From: an uncultured Aquimarina sp.
Lineage (GTDB): Bacteria; Bacteroidota; Bacteroidia; Flavobacteriales; Flavobacteriaceae
Length of the DNA: 64,000 nucleotides
Direction: 5' to 3'
Assembly (NCBI GenBank): GCA_947498765.1
Contig: CANMLG010000028.1
Span: 28,851 to 92,850 of the forward strand
Position 1 is the first letter of the stretch. Every line of letters begins with the position of its first letter. This document shows positions 54,044 to 63,771 of the stretch, piece after piece. Under the pieces are notes generated by a model. It saw nothing but the letters and a program-made list of their open reading frames with translations, did no database searches and was not told the DNA's origin. A program made the position numbers and the translations under genes.

Positions 54044-54721
54044 TTATAACAAATCGGGTTGATCAGAAATAATACCAGAAATATCTAAAGCTTTTATTTT
54101 TTTTATATCAGCAGGTTTATTTACTGTCCATGCATATAAATTTATATTTTTTAGCTTCGCCATTCGAACTAATCTACTTCTCAATTTTTCGTGATATATA
54201 TACAAATTATCGTAAGCATTATCAACGGCAATAGCAAAAGCTTTATTCGTTTTAGATTCCGCTATTAATCCTACTTTAATGGCACTATTTCGTGCTTTTA
54301 CTTTATTTATCTTTTTTGCATCAAAACTAGACACATGTAACTGATCATAGGCCCACTCCTTATTAGCTACCACCTCCTCAATAAGCATACACACTGCTTT
54401 TGCAGTTCCTTTCCCTTTTAATTCAATATGTAGCTTACATTTCCCTTTACAAACCTGAAGTACCTCGTTTAATGTTGGAATTTTATACATGTGCTCTGTT
54501 CTTAACATCGATAATTCCTTATAGCTTAAATTAACTACCTTTCCTTTACCATTTGTTGTACGCTTAACAGTTTCATCATGAATAACCACCAACTCTCCTG
54601 TACTACATTTATGTACATCTATTTCAATGGCATCAACTCCTAATTCAATGGCTTTTTCAATAGAAGGGATGGTGTTTTCATCCACCAAAGCTTTTGCACC
54701 TCTGTGACCAATTTTTTGCAT
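54044..54721 (-). CDS. Glycerophosphodiester phosphodiesterase
   Basis: The 225-residue GDPD enzyme has the start IGHRGAKALVDENTIPSIEKAIELGVDAIEIDVH, with the catalytic His, Glu and Asp, and then VVIHDETVKRTTNGKG and LHIELKGKGT. It lacks a signal peptide and is cytoplasmic (UgpQ-like). It hydrolyses deacylated phospholipid diesters to glycerol 3-phosphate. It lies 8 nt after the tRNA methyltransferase gene in the same operon. Confidence 0.92.
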   Translation of the reverse strand: MQKIGHRGAKALVDENTIPSIEKAIELGVDAIEIDVHKCSTGELVVIHDETVKRTTNGKGKVVNLSYKELSMLRTEHMYKIPTLNEVLQVCKGKCKLHIELKGKGTAKAVCMLIEEVVANKEWAYDQLHVSSFDAKKINKVKARNSAIKVGLIAESKTNKAFAIAVDNAYDNLYIYHEKLRSRLVRMAKLKNINLYAWTVNKPADIKKIKALDISGIISDQPDLL

Positions 54722-54729
54722 AGTACTTA

Positions 54730-55449
54730 TTACATTTTTAAATAAAAGTTTTGTACTAATTTAATATAATCATCAGTATAAATATGTCTTTCTTTTTCAA
54801 TAATTAACTCTGTTAATTGCAAGTCTTTTTTGGTTACATTAAACTTAAAAGCTATTAGACTACGCTTTATTAACGCTTGTTCATTTCCTTTAACATGTGT
54901 TATTTTTATAGGACGCAAATGCATTTTTGCAGCAATATTTACTATCTGTTCCTCTTGATCATAAGGAACTATAAGTGCAAATGTACCTTGATCTGAAAGT
55001 AATTTTGAAGCTCCGTAAAGTAAATGTTCAAATGGCAAAGCATCTTCAAAACGCGCCTTATTACGTTGCTCATTTGGTGACTTTTGTGTAGCTGTAAAAA
55101 ACGGAGGATTACTTACTATTAAATCATAAGACTCTTCCATTTCCTGAAAAAATTCTTGAAACGAGGCATGATAACAAAACATACGATCTGCCCATGGCGA
55201 ATTTTCAAAATTTGTCATGGCTTGCTCATAGGCAGCTGCATCAATTTCAATTGCATCAACATCCGAACTACTAAATCGTTGTGCCATCATCAAAGCGATA
55301 ACCCCTGTTCCTGTTCCAATATCTAATATATTAAATGGCATTTCTTTTGGTTCCACCCAAGCCCCTAGTAATACTCCGTCAGTACCTATTTTCATAGCAC
55401 ACTGATCTTGAGTTACTGTAAATTCTTTAAATTGGAAGGGTTTTGACAT
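54730..55449 (-). CDS. trmN6: tRNA1(Val) (adenine(37)-N6)-methyltransferase
   Basis: The 239-residue class I methyltransferase has KIGTDGVLLGAWV, the SAM motif NILDIGTGTGVIALMMAQR, and the N6-adenine motif LIVSNPPFFTATQKSPNEQRNKAR. It matches YfiC/TrmN6, which methylates A37 of tRNA-Val. It is grouped with rimM and rpsP, consistent with translation functions. Confidence 0.9.
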   Translation of the reverse strand: MSKPFQFKEFTVTQDQCAMKIGTDGVLLGAWVEPKEMPFNILDIGTGTGVIALMMAQRFSSSDVDAIEIDAAAYEQAMTNFENSPWADRMFCYHASFQEFFQEMEESYDLIVSNPPFFTATQKSPNEQRNKARFEDALPFEHLLYGASKLLSDQGTFALIVPYDQEEQIVNIAAKMHLRPIKITHVKGNEQALIKRSLIAFKFNVTKKDLQLTELIIEKERHIYTDDYIKLVQNFYLKM

Positions 55450-55535
55450 CTAATTTTAGGTTTTTATTACGTCATTACTGTCTACAACATAAAACTTATG
55501 CCTAACAAAAAAGACATAAAATCAACAATAACTTC

Positions 55536-56060
55536 CTACAAATATAAATCTATTAAACCTTCAGGAGTATCAACAATAAGTAATTTATTTTCCTTATCTA
55601 ATTTGTGAATAAAACTATCATTTAAAGGAATCAGAATTTGTTTTCCTTTGTTATCAATCTCAAATATAGCTTGAGATGTAGTATCATTTATAGCCGTAAT
55701 TACTCCAATTTTACCTTTAACAAGGTCTTCAACCTCAAAACCTATAACGTCATGAAAATAAAATTGATCTTCATCTAATTCTGGAAGTAAATCTAACGGC
55801 AAATACAACGCTGCTTTTATTAAATCATCGGCATCTTGCTCCGTATCTACATCTTCAAATTTAACTCGTAGTAAACTTGACTTATGCAGCCGCGCTTTTT
55901 CAATAAAAAATGGAACCAAATTATTGTTGTAATCAACAAAAACCGATTCCATTTCTTGATAAATTTCAGGGGTATCGACATCTAATTTTACTAGAACTTC
56001 ACCCTTAAAGCTAAACTTACTTACAATTTTGCCTAAATAGAAACACTTTTCTTTTTGCAT
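55536..56060 (-). CDS. rimM: 16S rRNA processing protein RimM
   Basis: The 174-residue protein has the N-terminal RimM domain (CFYLGKIVSKFSFKGEVLVKLDVD) and the PRC-barrel domain (DQFYFHDVIGFEVEDL, VITAINDTTSQAIFEI, ILIPLNDSFI). It binds S19 and helps 30S head maturation. It lies 18 nt downstream of rpsP, the standard order. Confidence 0.95.
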   Translation of the reverse strand: MQKEKCFYLGKIVSKFSFKGEVLVKLDVDTPEIYQEMESVFVDYNNNLVPFFIEKARLHKSSLLRVKFEDVDTEQDADDLIKAALYLPLDLLPELDEDQFYFHDVIGFEVEDLVKGKIGVITAINDTTSQAIFEIDNKGKQILIPLNDSFIHKLDKENKLLIVDTPEGLIDLYL

Positions 56061-56078
56061 TATTGTAATTTAAAAGAT

Positions 56079-56618
56079 TTACTCTTCTTCGTTAGCTGAT
56101 TCTTCAGTTTCTTTTGCTGCTTCAGCTTCAGCCTTTGCTGCTGCTTCAGCCGCCTCAGCTTCAGCTTGCGCTGCTGCTGCATCTGCCTCACGCTTAGCAT
56201 TCACTTCTTTTTCAGCTTCTAAAGCTTTTGCCTTAACTGCTGCTGCATCTTTAGCTAAACCATCTTTTTTAGCATTAACTGATCCTTCTTTTTCAGCAAC
56301 CCAAGCTTCAAATTTTGCATCTGCTTGTTCTTGCGTTAAAGCTCCTTTTTTTACTCCACCAGCAAGGTGATTTTTCAAAAGAACCCCTTTATAAGAAAGA
56401 ATGTTTTTTGCAGTATCAGTTGGCTGAGCACCATTCTGTAACCATTTAACAGCTCCATCAACATCAACATCAATAGTTGCAGGATTTGTATTTGGATTAT
56501 AAGTACCTAATTTTTCAAGGTATTTACCATCTCTTTTTGAACGTGCATCAGCTGCTACGATCCAGTAAAAAGGCTTTCCTTTTTTACCGTGTCTCTGTAA
56601 TCTTAATTTAACAGGCAT
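56079..56618 (-). CDS. rpsP: 30S ribosomal protein S16 with long charged tail
   Basis: The first 80 residues are standard S16 (MPVKLRLQRHGKKGKPFYWIV, DGKYLEKLGTYNPN). The remaining 100 residues are a low-complexity tail rich in Ala, Glu and Lys, as seen in many Bacteroidota S16 proteins. The gene has a well-spaced promoter (56665-56693) with a leader of about 40 nt and heads the ribosome-maturation operon. Confidence 0.96.
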   Translation of the reverse strand: MPVKLRLQRHGKKGKPFYWIVAADARSKRDGKYLEKLGTYNPNTNPATIDVDVDGAVKWLQNGAQPTDTAKNILSYKGVLLKNHLAGGVKKGALTQEQADAKFEAWVAEKEGSVNAKKDGLAKDAAAVKAKALEAEKEVNAKREADAAAAQAEAEAAEAAAKAEAEAAKETEESANEEE

Positions 56619-56664
56619 AAAAAATTAATTTTGGAGGTTCGCGACCTCGGTTATAATTAGGGCG

Positions 56665-56693
56665 CAAATGTACGGCTTTTTACTAAAATACAA
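56665..56693 (-). promoter_or_regulatory. Promoter of the rpsP operon
   Basis: On the minus strand a TTG (56691-56693) and TACATTTG (56665-56672) are separated by 18 bp, a textbook Bacteroidota -33/-7 pair. The -7 box is 46 bp before the rpsP ATG. Confidence 0.75.
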
Positions 56694-56747
56694 TTAGTTA
56701 TTTTCAATAATTAAAAACAATTTATATGACCAACAACTATAAAAAAA

Positions 56748-56774
56748 CCAATTACATAAATTTTATGTAATTGG
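56748..56774 (-). terminator. Terminator of the HYR lipoprotein gene
   Basis: CCAATTACATAAA (56748-56760) pairs with TTTATGTAATTGG (56762-56774). On the minus strand T7 follows. It lies 31 nt after the lipoprotein stop at 56806. Confidence 0.85.
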
Positions 56775-56805
56775 CTTCCCTTTTTATGATAAAAATTTAA
56801 TCTCA

Positions 56806-57888
56806 CTATATAGAGATTACTCCTTGCTTAGACCAACATGACCCTTTTCTTACCCTTAAATAAAGAGTCCCCGAAGGTCTTTCTGGTTGCCCTGGTCTCC
56901 TTGATGAATTTCCAAAATCTGGAACCACCAAAATAGAATTACCTTTTGATTTTACTACTTTTGTTTGATCAAGTCCCTGACCATTAGGTCCATTTGTAAA
57001 AGTACCTATATTACCACTACCCGAAAATGACCATTCGTACTCATCTGCCACAGCATCAGTTTGCACATTAACAAAAATCATAAACCCACCATTTCTATCT
57101 TCTTTAGTCAACTTTGGAGTAGGTACAGCCCCAGAACATCCATTTCCTATTACTGTAAATGAACATTTAGACGTATTACCTGCTTTATCTTTTGCCGTAA
57201 TTGTTATTATCTGATTGCCAGTTTTAACTCTACTTCTAGGTGCAGGCGACTGACTTAATGTTACGCTTTCTGTACAATTATCTGTAGCACTAAAAGAACT
57301 TCTGTAATCTGGCAATGCTGATCCAGATGATAAAACACGAGCACCAGTAATACCACATTTGATTTCAGGAGCTACAGTATCGCTTCTACATGGATCTGTC
57401 GAACTATCACTATTAAATCGTAAAGCTATTCTCCATACTACTAGCTCTCCTTTTATCGGATCAAATCTTTTAGCAAAACCAGGAGATTTTATAGGCAAAG
57501 CTATAATGTTACCCGAACACCCATTGGTACTTGCCGGATTAAGATACACATAATCAGTATCAACAAAAATCACATCGTAAATACACAAAGTACTACCACT
57601 AGCATTTTTATTAGCTACAGTGTTTGTACCGTCATTTATAAATACATATTGTACTGAATTATTTATAACCGACAACCATTCCCCTCCAGTAAAAGCAGCC
57701 ACTCTAGCCGAGCTTTGGGATGTTTTCCCTATAAAATTCAAAAATACCTCTTTTTGACTTTCAATTGGAGCTGTAGCTACATCCTCTTCTTCTTTGGTAC
57801 ACGCCACAAATAATGAGAGTCCCAATACTAAAATAAAAGTTTTAAAAAAGCCCCTTTTACAAAACATAAATTTTGTTTGTGTTTTCAT
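56806..57888 (-). CDS. Lipoprotein with a HYR-like domain
   Basis: The 360-residue protein has a lipoprotein signal (VLGLSLFVAC, lipid Cys near 30) and then acidic TKEEED. Residues 45-165 form an unknown domain. A HYR-like beta domain at about 170-255 includes DTVAPEIKCG, FSATDNCTESVTLSQSP and QIITITAKDKAGNTSKCSF. No T9SS domain is seen; the C-terminal part has KQGVISI. It is a surface or periplasmic lipoprotein of unknown role. Confidence 0.75.
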   Translation of the reverse strand: MKTQTKFMFCKRGFFKTFILVLGLSLFVACTKEEEDVATAPIESQKEVFLNFIGKTSQSSARVAAFTGGEWLSVINNSVQYVFINDGTNTVANKNASGSTLCIYDVIFVDTDYVYLNPASTNGCSGNIIALPIKSPGFAKRFDPIKGELVVWRIALRFNSDSSTDPCRSDTVAPEIKCGITGARVLSSGSALPDYRSSFSATDNCTESVTLSQSPAPRSRVKTGNQIITITAKDKAGNTSKCSFTVIGNGCSGAVPTPKLTKEDRNGGFMIFVNVQTDAVADEYEWSFSGSGNIGTFTNGPNGQGLDQTKVVKSKGNSILVVPDFGNSSRRPGQPERPSGTLYLRVRKGSCWSKQGVISI

Positions 57889-58170
57889 AATAAAAAATTT
57901 AATTAAAATGTTAGAAATTAATAGTTAGCAATTTAACTACACATCTGTTTTTTACCCCCCCTGTTTTCAGTGAAATAAATTTCTAAAATCACCCCTGAAA
58001 AAAGCTATATAATATAACATTCATTTAATTAGCTTCTATTATTCTCTCAAAATTAAGCTTAAAAAATTTTTTACTATTTCTAAATGGAATTAATTTCTAA
58101 TGGATAAGTTATTCTTTATTTATTGGCTAAAAAATCCTTTTTATTTACTTTAGAAGTATAATTCAGACCT

Positions 58171-60336
58171 ATGCTTAGATTAACTCTTTTTTCACTCACA
58201 TTATTTAGTTTTTTTTTCAATGTTTATTCTCAACAACAGCTTACGCTAGAAGCTATTTGGGGTGGTAAATTTAGAACTGAATACTTAGAAGAAATCCAAC
58301 ATTTAAAAAACGGAAAAGAATATAGCACCTTAACTTTTAATCGTGCTACTAACGAAACAAAAATAGAAGCTTACAATTACCACAATCCAACACAACACAA
58401 CACGCTTCTTTCTTCCAAGGATTTAACAATTCCTAATTTTGACACTTATGAATTTAATTCAAATGAAACTAAAGTACTTCTTGGTACTAAAATCAAAAAA
58501 CGCTACCGCTATTCAAATTCGGGTATCTATTATGTTTATGATTTTCAAACTAAAACATTAAATACCATTTCGGATAGCTCTATTTTTTCGCCCGTTTTTT
58601 CTCCTGATGGAAATAAAATAGCATATGTTTTGAATAATAATTTATTCATTAAAAATCTACTCTCTGGCAAACTTATGCAAGTAACCACTGATGGTAAAAA
58701 AAACAATATCATTAATGGTCTATCTGATTGGGTATATGAGGAAGAATTTGAATTAGTCACGGCATTTTCATGGAATAGCACTAGTGATCAACTCGCATAC
58801 TTTAAGTTTAACGAATCTAAAGTACCCGAATATAGCATGATGCTATATAAAAACAGTAACTACCCCAAGGCAGAAACTTTTAAATACCCCAAAGCTGGAG
58901 AAACTAATAGTCTACTTAGTGTACATGTTTACAATACTATGACTGCAAAAACTTCACAAATTAATCTTTCTAATTTTGAATCCTATTATTTACCTCGTTT
59001 ACAATGGACAAACGATCCAACACAATTGTGTATCCAAACTTTAAATAGACATCAAAATAAATTTTCAATTCTTTGCATTAACACAAAAAATGAAAAAGTA
59101 AAAACACTTTACGCAGAAACAGATAAGGCTTATGTTGATATCACAAATAACTTGACTTTTTTAAAAGATAATAGCTTCCTTTTAACTAGTGAAAAAGAAG
59201 GTTACAACCATATTTTTCATTACGATCCTAAAGGAAAACTTATTCAGCAAATTACCAATGGTAATTGGGAAATCACGAATTTTTATGGAATAGACAATTC
59301 TGAAAAAAAACTTTTTTATCAAAGTACAGAAAACAACAATATTGAACGACAAGTGTTTTCTATTAACATCAAAGGAACTAACAAAAAACAACTTACTACA
59401 TCAAATGGTATTCATAATGCTTCATTTAACACTGATTATTCATTGTTTATTGATACCTTTTCAAACAGCACCACTCCTTATCAGTTTTCGATTGTAAATA
59501 CTACTAACTCAAAAAAAAGTACATCTTTAAAAAATAATAAAAAGTTAAGTACTACTATCACCGATTATAATTTTACAAAAAAAGAATTTAATAACATTTC
59601 CCTAAATGGAGAAAGCCTAAATACATGGATGCTTAAGCCTAAAAATTTTGATCCATCAAAAAAATACCCCGTATTATTATTTCAATATTCTGGTCCGGGT
59701 TCGCAAATGGTTAAAAACTCATGGAATAGCTATAATGACTTATGGCACCAACTACTTACTCAAAAAGGATATATTGTTGCTTGTGTAGACGGAAGAGGTA
59801 CTGGTTATAAAGGACGAAATTTTAAAAAATCTACGCAGTTACAATTAGGAAAACTAGAAGCACAAGATCAAATTGACTTTGCTAAATACTTAGCTAAACA
59901 ATCGTATATCGACGCTTCAAGAATTGGTATTTGGGGTTGGAGTTTTGGTGGTTTTACGGCTTTAAATGCCATTTTAAAAGGCAATGACATTTTTAAAACA
60001 GCTATTTCTGTAGCTCCCGTAACCCACTGGAAATACTATGACACCATTTATACCGAACGCTTTTTAACTACTCCACAGGAAAATACTGCTGGTTATAATG
60101 ATAATTCACCACTAAATCATGCAGACAAATTAAAAGGCAATTTATTATTAGTTCATGGATCAGCTGATGATAATGTACACTTACAAAACACCTTGCAAAT
60201 GGCTAATGAGCTTACAAAAGCCAACAAACAATTTGACCTTGCCATTTACCCTGATAAAAATCATGGCATATACGGAGGCAATACCAGATTACATTTATAT
60301 ACAAAAATGACAAATTTTCTATTGGAGCATTTATAG
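58171..60336 (+). CDS. S9-family prolyl dipeptidyl peptidase (DPP-IV-like)
   Basis: The 721-residue protein has a signal peptide (MLRLTLFSLTLFSFFFNVYSQ), an eight-bladed-propeller-like N-terminal part (25-480), and an alpha/beta hydrolase domain. The propeller contains WVYEEEFELVTAFSW with the EE pair that holds the substrate N-terminus. Catalytic residues are Ser in IWGWSFGGFTALN (near 591), Asp in HGSADDNVH (near 666) and His in DKNHGIYGG (near 697). It removes dipeptides, mainly Xaa-Pro, in the periplasm. It is convergent with the GH86 gene through a terminator. Confidence 0.93.
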   Translation: MLRLTLFSLTLFSFFFNVYSQQQLTLEAIWGGKFRTEYLEEIQHLKNGKEYSTLTFNRATNETKIEAYNYHNPTQHNTLLSSKDLTIPNFDTYEFNSNETKVLLGTKIKKRYRYSNSGIYYVYDFQTKTLNTISDSSIFSPVFSPDGNKIAYVLNNNLFIKNLLSGKLMQVTTDGKKNNIINGLSDWVYEEEFELVTAFSWNSTSDQLAYFKFNESKVPEYSMMLYKNSNYPKAETFKYPKAGETNSLLSVHVYNTMTAKTSQINLSNFESYYLPRLQWTNDPTQLCIQTLNRHQNKFSILCINTKNEKVKTLYAETDKAYVDITNNLTFLKDNSFLLTSEKEGYNHIFHYDPKGKLIQQITNGNWEITNFYGIDNSEKKLFYQSTENNNIERQVFSINIKGTNKKQLTTSNGIHNASFNTDYSLFIDTFSNSTTPYQFSIVNTTNSKKSTSLKNNKKLSTTITDYNFTKKEFNNISLNGESLNTWMLKPKNFDPSKKYPVLLFQYSGPGSQMVKNSWNSYNDLWHQLLTQKGYIVACVDGRGTGYKGRNFKKSTQLQLGKLEAQDQIDFAKYLAKQSYIDASRIGIWGWSFGGFTALNAILKGNDIFKTAISVAPVTHWKYYDTIYTERFLTTPQENTAGYNDNSPLNHADKLKGNLLLVHGSADDNVHLQNTLQMANELTKANKQFDLAIYPDKNHGIYGGNTRLHLYTKMTNFLLEHL

Positions 60337-60404
60337 CCTCAATAGTGTATTCTTTCAAAATAAGGTGACAAAAAATTATTCTTTCCTCCTTAAAAAAATG
60401 AAAT

Positions 60405-60436
60405 AAAAAAGCGATCTAAAATTAGATCGCTTTTTT
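60405..60436. terminator. Bidirectional terminator between the S9 peptidase and GH86 genes
   Basis: AAAAAAGCGATCTAA (60405-60419) pairs with TTAGATCGCTTTTTT (60422-60436), a perfect 15-bp stem with A and T runs. Confidence 0.9.
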
Positions 60437-60456
60437 AGGACTTGTCAGTGTATTAC

Positions 60457-63400
60457 TTACTTTTTCTGAAAGATATCACTACGTAATTGATTATTTAAAT
60501 CTGTAACACAAATAATATAACTTCCCGCACTTAATCCACTTACATTAATAGGATTATTTTCGTAGTTATCAATTTTTAAAACTAATCTTCCATGGAAATC
60601 AAATACTTTAACTTCTTTTCCTGAATGATCTCCCAATAGCGATAAGTTATCCGTTACTGGGTTTGGATACACGATCAAAGAACCATTTAAGCCTTCATTA
60701 TCTTCACTAATATTTTTACTACCTGTTGTAGTTTTATAAGTAACAATTAATTCTGGAGCTTTTACACTGTTATGCTCTTTTGAAGCAAAAGCAAAATCAT
60801 TACCCGAAACTAAGCTAAGTATCAAACTAAGTTTATTACTGTTTAACAAACTAGGTGTTAAATTTATTGTTTTTACATTCCCAATACCAAAAGCACCATT
60901 ACTAGATCCTAGTAAATTTGTAGTTGTTGGTCTATTATTTGCCGAAAGGTTATTTTCGGTCCAAGCAGTAGAATTTCCTTTGTGGATTTGTAAGTTTCCA
61001 TTTCCTGCATCTCCATTTACGGTAAACCTTAATTGAGCACTTTCGATATCTCCTCTAATAGCAGATAAATCAAATTGTAAATAACCTACTCTTTTGTTAG
61101 ACTCAATACGAATGATTTGATTATTAAATCTGGTACTATTTCCTTGTAGATAAGCATCATGTATAGGTGATAAATTAAGCGTTTTTGAAACACTTGTTAA
61201 CTCACCTATTTTTTTCAATAAAATCTTATCTAAATTCCATTGCCAAGTGTTTGATCCAGAAGCTACAATTTTAATTTGATGATTTCCTGCTGTTAAATTC
61301 ACCGTACTTCTTGACTTTAAATTCACAAAAGTATCCCAAGCGCCATTATTAACTACATTATCCGTAGCTAATAAATCATCTTTTAAAAATAATTTAACTT
61401 GTGCATTATCCGATGGCGTGGCTATTACATAAGTTATTTCATAAACACCTGCTTCTGCTACCGAAATAGTATAGTTGGCTGTATCTCCAGAATTTACATA
61501 ATTTACAGCATTAGCTGTTTTATTTATACCTAAACCTGGTCCACCTGCAGATGAATCATCAAATGTACCATTTGTAGTTACAAAATCTTCCGCTTCTATA
61601 ACCAAATCACTAGTTGCTAGCACTGGTGATGCTGTGGGTGCTGGTCTTGGAGGTGTTGGTGAAGCATTACTAGGACCTGTTGCATTGCTTTTAGTTGATG
61701 TTTGTCCAATAATAACAACAGAACTAATACGCCCTCCTCTATCTGGAAATGAAACTTTAACTATATTATTATTTCTTTTTAACAATGACGTTTTAAAAGG
61801 GATTTCGGCCATACCAAACCAACGATCTCTTTCTCTTTGATCATCTCCTATCCAATCCTGAGGAGTTTCAACTACAGTACCGTTAATACTAACTGTTGGT
61901 ACTTTTGAAGCATTATTTTCTCTACCAAAACCTACTCTTATTTTTGAAGTTCCACTGCCATTACCTGTTACTACATTATCAAAACGGTAACTGTATTCTT
62001 GATTCGCATTAATGTTTCTTAATATATTAGACTGGTTACTGTTTCGAGTAGCATAGTACACCTTCTCGCGAGTGGTGTTCGTATTTTTAGGCGCATTTTT
62101 TAAATTCAATATTAAAAGTGTCGTAGCATCTTTTCGAACAGAAAATCTATTAGGCACACTATTCGAAGTTGACGTATTCAATTTAGGAATGCCATTATTA
62201 TCTGTAAAAAAAGAACGTGTGGTTACTGAATTCACCGTAGTATTTTTCAAAAAATCAAGCTCAATATTTCGAGTTGCTCCATCCATATTATGAATAGCCA
62301 CATATACTTTTGAATTATCGACAAAAGCTTGCGCCAAAATATCAGGGTCATTAGTTTCTACTACTACTCTATGCCCTGTAACATCTTTCCATAATTCATA
62401 AAATTTACGCAAATGTGTGTAGGTATATCTCCCGTTATTTAACCTTCTTAATAAAGCCCAAGGATAAGGGTTATTATCTGGGTTATGTGCTAAATTGTAA
62501 AACCAATCTGATTTTGATACAATAAAAGGTACTGCCTTTAGTAATCGGTCTGGTTTTTCGAACAATTGCATTAACATAGCGTTAATAGATTGAATAATTT
62601 CGCCATCTCTAGCTTCGGTATATGCCGAAACCCGTCCTTGACTATTTCTAATCCAAGGTCTTTCGGTTCTACCAAACTCCGATATTAAATGTGGCTTTAC
62701 TTCTCCAAACTTATCATTACTATACGCCTCAATTAAATCAAGTATCGCCTCCATATTACTTCCTTGTCTACGCTGATCACTTCCTACCACATTAGCACCA
62801 TCGTAAATATGTGTGGCATAAAAATCCATAGTATTATCAGTAATATCCATAAATCTTTTCTGATTTTTATTCCAATGATTAAACATTGGATTACCAGCTT
62901 CCATTTGAGGGAAAGCAGCTGAATAACCGCCAATCAAAGTTTCTGGAAGTGCCTTATGCAAATGGTCCGCCATTTCTTTATGTAATTCGGACATTTGTGT
63001 TAAAATTTGATCCGTGTTATTCCCAAAATCCCTTGCATGAACAAAAGGTTCGTTCATGATTTCATAATACCTTGGTATAACCCCATCAAAAGCAGATTTT
63101 ATATAGTTTTCGGCAAACCTTGCCGCTCTTTTATAATTACCATTAGGAAGAAATATATCATTAGGCGCATCGACCAAAATGACATCTGAAGTTTTTCTTT
63201 TATTAAACTCGGCAATACCAACTCTACTCATCCAAGCATTTCGAATACTTTGCCCACCAGTAGTACCTACTGAAGGGTTTGGATAAGCCGTGACTTTTCC
63301 ATTTTGACGTGTTGTTCTTCGTCCAGGTCCACTCGCTGCTCTTGCCCGACCTACATCCAGGTTATCTAAAATTTGTTCGTTAATGTTATTCGAATTAAAC

Positions 63401-63582
63401 TCGTTACTCAAATAAGAGTTATGCATATTAAAATAGCGTGTCCTATCTAGATCCGAAACAGCACCAATAAATCGTTTATTTTCTAAATCTATAGTTACTT
63501 TTTTGGTGTTTTGAGCTTTAATACTGGCAGTAACAGCCAATGAAATGAGTAGCGTATTAAAAATAAGTGGTTTCCTTTTCAT
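60457..63582 (-). CDS. GH86 beta-agarase/porphyranase-like enzyme with CBM6, DNRLRE and T9SS domains
   Basis: The product has 1041 residues from the ATG at 63582 (MKRKPLIF). An ATG at 63615 would add 11 residues before the signal peptide, which ends SIKAQ. GH86 motifs are YEIMNEPFVHARDFG near 175 (acid/base) and LISEFGRTERPW near 302 (nucleophile). A CBM6 lies at about 661-789 (start LVIEAEDF, end TWQWNLDKILLKK), then a DNRLRE-type beta domain at about 804-946 and a type A T9SS domain from about 969 (LIVYPNPVTDNL). The CBM6 closely resembles that of the GH117 protein at 1862-4009, so both bind the same type of galactan. Confidence 0.88.
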   Translation of the reverse strand: MKRKPLIFNTLLISLAVTASIKAQNTKKVTIDLENKRFIGAVSDLDRTRYFNMHNSYLSNEFNSNNINEQILDNLDVGRARAASGPGRRTTRQNGKVTAYPNPSVGTTGGQSIRNAWMSRVGIAEFNKRKTSDVILVDAPNDIFLPNGNYKRAARFAENYIKSAFDGVIPRYYEIMNEPFVHARDFGNNTDQILTQMSELHKEMADHLHKALPETLIGGYSAAFPQMEAGNPMFNHWNKNQKRFMDITDNTMDFYATHIYDGANVVGSDQRRQGSNMEAILDLIEAYSNDKFGEVKPHLISEFGRTERPWIRNSQGRVSAYTEARDGEIIQSINAMLMQLFEKPDRLLKAVPFIVSKSDWFYNLAHNPDNNPYPWALLRRLNNGRYTYTHLRKFYELWKDVTGHRVVVETNDPDILAQAFVDNSKVYVAIHNMDGATRNIELDFLKNTTVNSVTTRSFFTDNNGIPKLNTSTSNSVPNRFSVRKDATTLLILNLKNAPKNTNTTREKVYYATRNSNQSNILRNINANQEYSYRFDNVVTGNGSGTSKIRVGFGRENNASKVPTVSINGTVVETPQDWIGDDQRERDRWFGMAEIPFKTSLLKRNNNIVKVSFPDRGGRISSVVIIGQTSTKSNATGPSNASPTPPRPAPTASPVLATSDLVIEAEDFVTTNGTFDDSSAGGPGLGINKTANAVNYVNSGDTANYTISVAEAGVYEITYVIATPSDNAQVKLFLKDDLLATDNVVNNGAWDTFVNLKSRSTVNLTAGNHQIKIVASGSNTWQWNLDKILLKKIGELTSVSKTLNLSPIHDAYLQGNSTRFNNQIIRIESNKRVGYLQFDLSAIRGDIESAQLRFTVNGDAGNGNLQIHKGNSTAWTENNLSANNRPTTTNLLGSSNGAFGIGNVKTINLTPSLLNSNKLSLILSLVSGNDFAFASKEHNSVKAPELIVTYKTTTGSKNISEDNEGLNGSLIVYPNPVTDNLSLLGDHSGKEVKVFDFHGRLVLKIDNYENNPINVSGLSAGSYIICVTDLNNQLRSDIFQKK

Positions 63583-63771
63583 TTGTAATGAGCAATTAAT
63601 TTGATTTTTAAGCAATAATCAAAACTAATTAGAAAACATAATGCTTATAATTTACCCTAATGCTTTTCGATAAATTGCAATAAATTAAAGTTTACAGGTA
63701 TTAAAAAGGGGATTTAGAAAAATTAAATAAAGTAAAAGTACAAAAGAACAGGTTCTATTTATTTTTTATAA